DNA from: Clostridia bacterium
Lineage (GTDB): Bacteria; Bacillota_E; SLMV01; PUMD01
NCBI GenBank assembly: GCA_003562655.1
Contig: PWUC01000071.1
Location: 1-5,527 of the forward strand
Length of the DNA: 5,527 bases
Reading direction: 5' to 3'
Translations under genes and position numbers: made by a program
The notes under the pieces: generated by a model
What the model was told of the DNA's origin: nothing
Seen by the model: only the letters and a program-made list of their open reading frames with translations
Databases searched by the model: none
Shown: piece by piece, positions 4,760 to 5,527 of the stretch
Position numbering within the stretch: the first letter of the stretch is position 1
Layout: every line of letters begins with the position of its first letter

Positions 4760-5527
4760 CTACTCGGGACCGACCATCGACAGGATCACATCACCCTCGG
4801 CGTTGATCCTCGCCCTGAGGAGCTTATCACCTATCATGTGCATGTACTGCCCGACATCGGCAACATACATGGGCACTCCGGTGGCGCGGTCCAGGACCAG
4901 GGCCCGGAGGGGTTCGATGTGCAGGCGTGACCCTTCTATCCTGTACGGGGCATACTCGAAAGCCACCGCCTCGCGGCTCTCCACGGCGGGACCCCGCGAC
5001 AGCGAGCGTGCACCCTCAATGAGCTCCTGGGGGGGCCGCTCAATCAGGGCACCGGCACCGATATCCGCCGCCCACATCTGGGTGCCCGTGGCCAGGCACA
5101 CCGCAAACACCGTGTCGGGACCGTACAGGTACTGCACGGGAGCGTCCTCTATGCGGCGGTAGGGTACCGGCATCACCGCCTCGTATCTTTCGAGCTCTTC
5201 CCCCGTGTCGGGGTCCATGATCACGTACGTCCGGTAGCAGGTACGCAGCGCCACCCTCAGGACCGGCGGAGTCTGGACCGCGGGGGGCAGGGGGGTGATC
5301 TCTACCATGATCACCGGGGATTCATCGCGCATGGAGTAAACTGTGGACACGTGATCGGCGTCGAAGTCTCGCTCCCAGGCAATCTCCATGGTCGGGATAT
5401 CCACGGCGGCCAGGGAGTCAACCCCGGAGATGAACAGGCAGTCGTCGCTGAGATGCAGGGACGGGGTTTTCCCCTCGACCCGGAACAGCTCATCACCTGC
5501 GCAGCTGATGCCGACGACAACTCCGGA
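4760..5527 (-). CDS. PQQ/YncE-like beta-propeller protein, C-terminal 255 residues (runs off the window)
   Basis: The frame is open from the right edge to TAG at 4760-4762. The GTG at 5402-5404 is an internal Val codon (AAVDIPTMEIAWERDF), not the start. Propeller-type strands recur: DELFRVEGK, DSLAAVDIPTMEIAWERDFD, YVIMDPDTGEELERYEAV, VFAVCLATGTQMWAADIGAG and ALVLDRATGVPMYVADVG. The pattern 'hydrophobic run - D/ATG - two residues - W/Y - D' is typical of PQQ-like or YncE-like blades, which usually bind a partner or ligand. No enzyme motif, membrane segment or signal peptide is visible in this part, and the N-terminus is missing. It converges on the phosphatase gene with a 218-nt gap. It differs in blade type from the TolB-like propeller at 21-1802, so the two do not look like recent duplicates. 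Confidence 0.7.
   Translation of the reverse strand, partial: SGVVVGISCAGDELFRVEGKTPSLHLSDDCLFISGVDSLAAVDIPTMEIAWERDFDADHVSTVYSMRDESPVIMVEITPLPPAVQTPPVLRVALRTCYRTYVIMDPDTGEELERYEAVMPVPYRRIEDAPVQYLYGPDTVFAVCLATGTQMWAADIGAGALIERPPQELIEGARSLSRGPAVESREAVAFEYAPYRIEGSRLHIEPLRALVLDRATGVPMYVADVGQYMHMIGDKLLRARINAEGDVILSMVGPE

Noticed and set aside
4619..4930. A 103-residue plus-strand ORF in the gap after the phosphatase.
   Set aside because: It overlaps the well-supported minus-strand propeller gene, and its sequence has the look of an antisense reading.

Overview
The window is GC-rich bacterial DNA. Strong Shine-Dalgarno sites (GGGGAGGTGA before a small ORF, AGAGGAG before the transposase) and the beta-propeller and membrane-phosphatase gene content would fit a high-GC member of the Bacillota. 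That placement is an inference with low confidence; nothing here fixes the taxon.

Layout. (1) Bases 3-1802, plus strand: a large protein with an HExxH metallopeptidase domain (gluzincin, peptidase MA-like) followed by a TolB/PD40-type beta-propeller. Its frame is open to the left edge, so the true N-terminus may lie outside. (2) Bases 1803-2397: mostly non-coding, with one 32-codon ORF (1922-2020) behind a near-ideal ribosome binding site and several short hairpins. (3) Bases 2398-4541: a PAP2-superfamily membrane phosphatase gene (undecaprenyl-diphosphatase type) split by an insertion sequence. The 5' part is 2398-2534 and the 3' part is 4163-4541. (4) Bases 2535-4162: the insertion sequence, 1628 bp, IS110 family, IS1111-like group. 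Its DEDD/serine transposase (2951-4084) is on the minus strand, and a 416-nt non-coding segment lies downstream of it (2535-2950). (5) Bases 4542-4759: a 218-nt gap between convergent genes, with no clear feature beyond a weak 5-bp hairpin (4573-4585). (6) Bases 4760-5527, minus strand: the C-terminal 255 residues of a PQQ/YncE-like beta-propeller protein that runs off the right edge.

The central result is base-level resolution of the insertion. Removing 2535-4162 joins two in-frame pieces into a 171-residue PAP2 protein with every catalytic motif. The same boundaries give a 2-bp CT repeat at the junctions and a perfect 11-bp subterminal inverted repeat set 3 bp and 7 bp inside the ends. The non-coding segment after the transposase is where IS1111-group elements carry their guide (bridge/seek) RNA. 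It is highly structured here: a 19-bp perfect inverted repeat, nested hairpins, and an 8-base copy of the element's own left junction. No wholly new system is visible. The candidate guide RNA and the cleanly split phosphatase gene deserve the closest look.
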